Source of the DNA: Serratia sp. M24T3 | GTDB taxonomy: Bacteria; Pseudomonadota; Gammaproteobacteria; Enterobacterales; Enterobacteriaceae | NCBI RefSeq assembly: GCF_000257645.1 | Contig: NZ_AJHJ01000007.1 | Span: 149,741 to 213,740 of the forward strand | Direction: 5' to 3' | Length of the DNA: 64,000 nt | Shown here: in pieces, positions 63,942 through 64,000 of the stretch | Numbering within the stretch: position 1 is the first letter of the stretch | Layout: the number at the start of each line of letters is the position of its first letter | Notes under the pieces: generated by a model | The model's database searches: none | The model's input: the letters and a program-made list of their open reading frames with translations, nothing else | What the model was told of the DNA's origin: nothing | Position numbers and translations under genes: made by a program

Positions 63942-64000
63942 ATTACCGCAAATTGAATAACTACCTAGCACGTAGTTACTTCGGTTTGCGGTAATTTTTT
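63942..64000 (+). terminator. Long hairpin with T-run at window end
   Basis: ATTACCGCAAA (63942-63952) pairs with TTTGCGGTAAT (63985-63995), and inside it TAACTAC pairs with GTAGTTA, with T's to the window edge. No gene sits directly upstream after the FAH terminator, so this may end a small RNA or the gene coming from the right. Confidence 0.6.

Overview
The window is enterobacterial chromosome. The orders hisGDCBHAFI, galU/galF-type gene to O-antigen cluster to gnd, and yegH-asmA-dcd-udk-mrp-metG, plus the JUMPstart/ops element and a complete curli locus, place it in Enterobacterales. Protein similarity and moderate GC suggest a Yersiniaceae-type genus (Rahnella, Rouxiella, Ewingella or a relative), but no rRNA or tRNA is present to settle the genus.

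Layout. 1-5.3 kb: a LacI-type regulator (cut by the window edge) diverges from an amino-acid-type ABC importer and an FAD oxidase, with two near-identical palindromic operators between them; a lone ABC ATPase follows in the opposite direction. 5.4-6.3 kb: yeeZ. 6.5-14 kb: the histidine operon with promoter, hisL leader peptide and attenuator. 14.1-17.6 kb: a Gtr-type surface-glycan modification cluster (gtrB, gtrA and a large AT-rich DUF6311-like membrane protein). 17.8-19.2 kb: gnd. 19.6-32.9 kb: an ABC-transporter-dependent O-antigen cluster (manC, manB, wzm, wzt, methyltransferase/coiled-coil protein, double glycosyltransferase, gmd, rmd, two more glycosyltransferases), led by a JUMPstart/ops element. 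Gmd plus Rmd make GDP-D-rhamnose, so a D-rhamnose-containing homopolymer is expected. 33.3-34.2 kb: a GalU-like uridylyltransferase in the galF position.

34.8-43.3 kb is conserved housekeeping (yegH, asmA, dcd, udk, mrp, metG), followed by a YqhD-type alcohol dehydrogenase. 44.7-49.1 kb holds the curli genes: csgBAC on one strand and csgDEFG on the other, with a 680-bp regulatory region between them.

49.2-58.5 kb is the most intriguing accessory block. It is a nine-gene minus-strand operon with a two-subunit transketolase, two SDR dehydrogenases, a ribose-type ABC importer, a DUF2291 lipoprotein and an FGGY kinase, facing a DeoR-type repressor. It looks like a complete route for an unidentified polyol or sugar: uptake, oxidation to a ketose, phosphorylation, then transketolase cleavage. 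There is no isomerase and no aldolase. 59.7-63.8 kb carries a DUF1127 protein, a MocR-type regulator with a set of operator-like repeats, an HxlR regulator divergent from an SDR with a clear inverted repeat between them, and an FAH-family hydrolase.

I saw no tRNA, rRNA, insertion sequence, integrase or CRISPR array. Coordinates were worked out by eye; starts were moved from the longest open frame where a ribosome-binding site or family alignment supported it.
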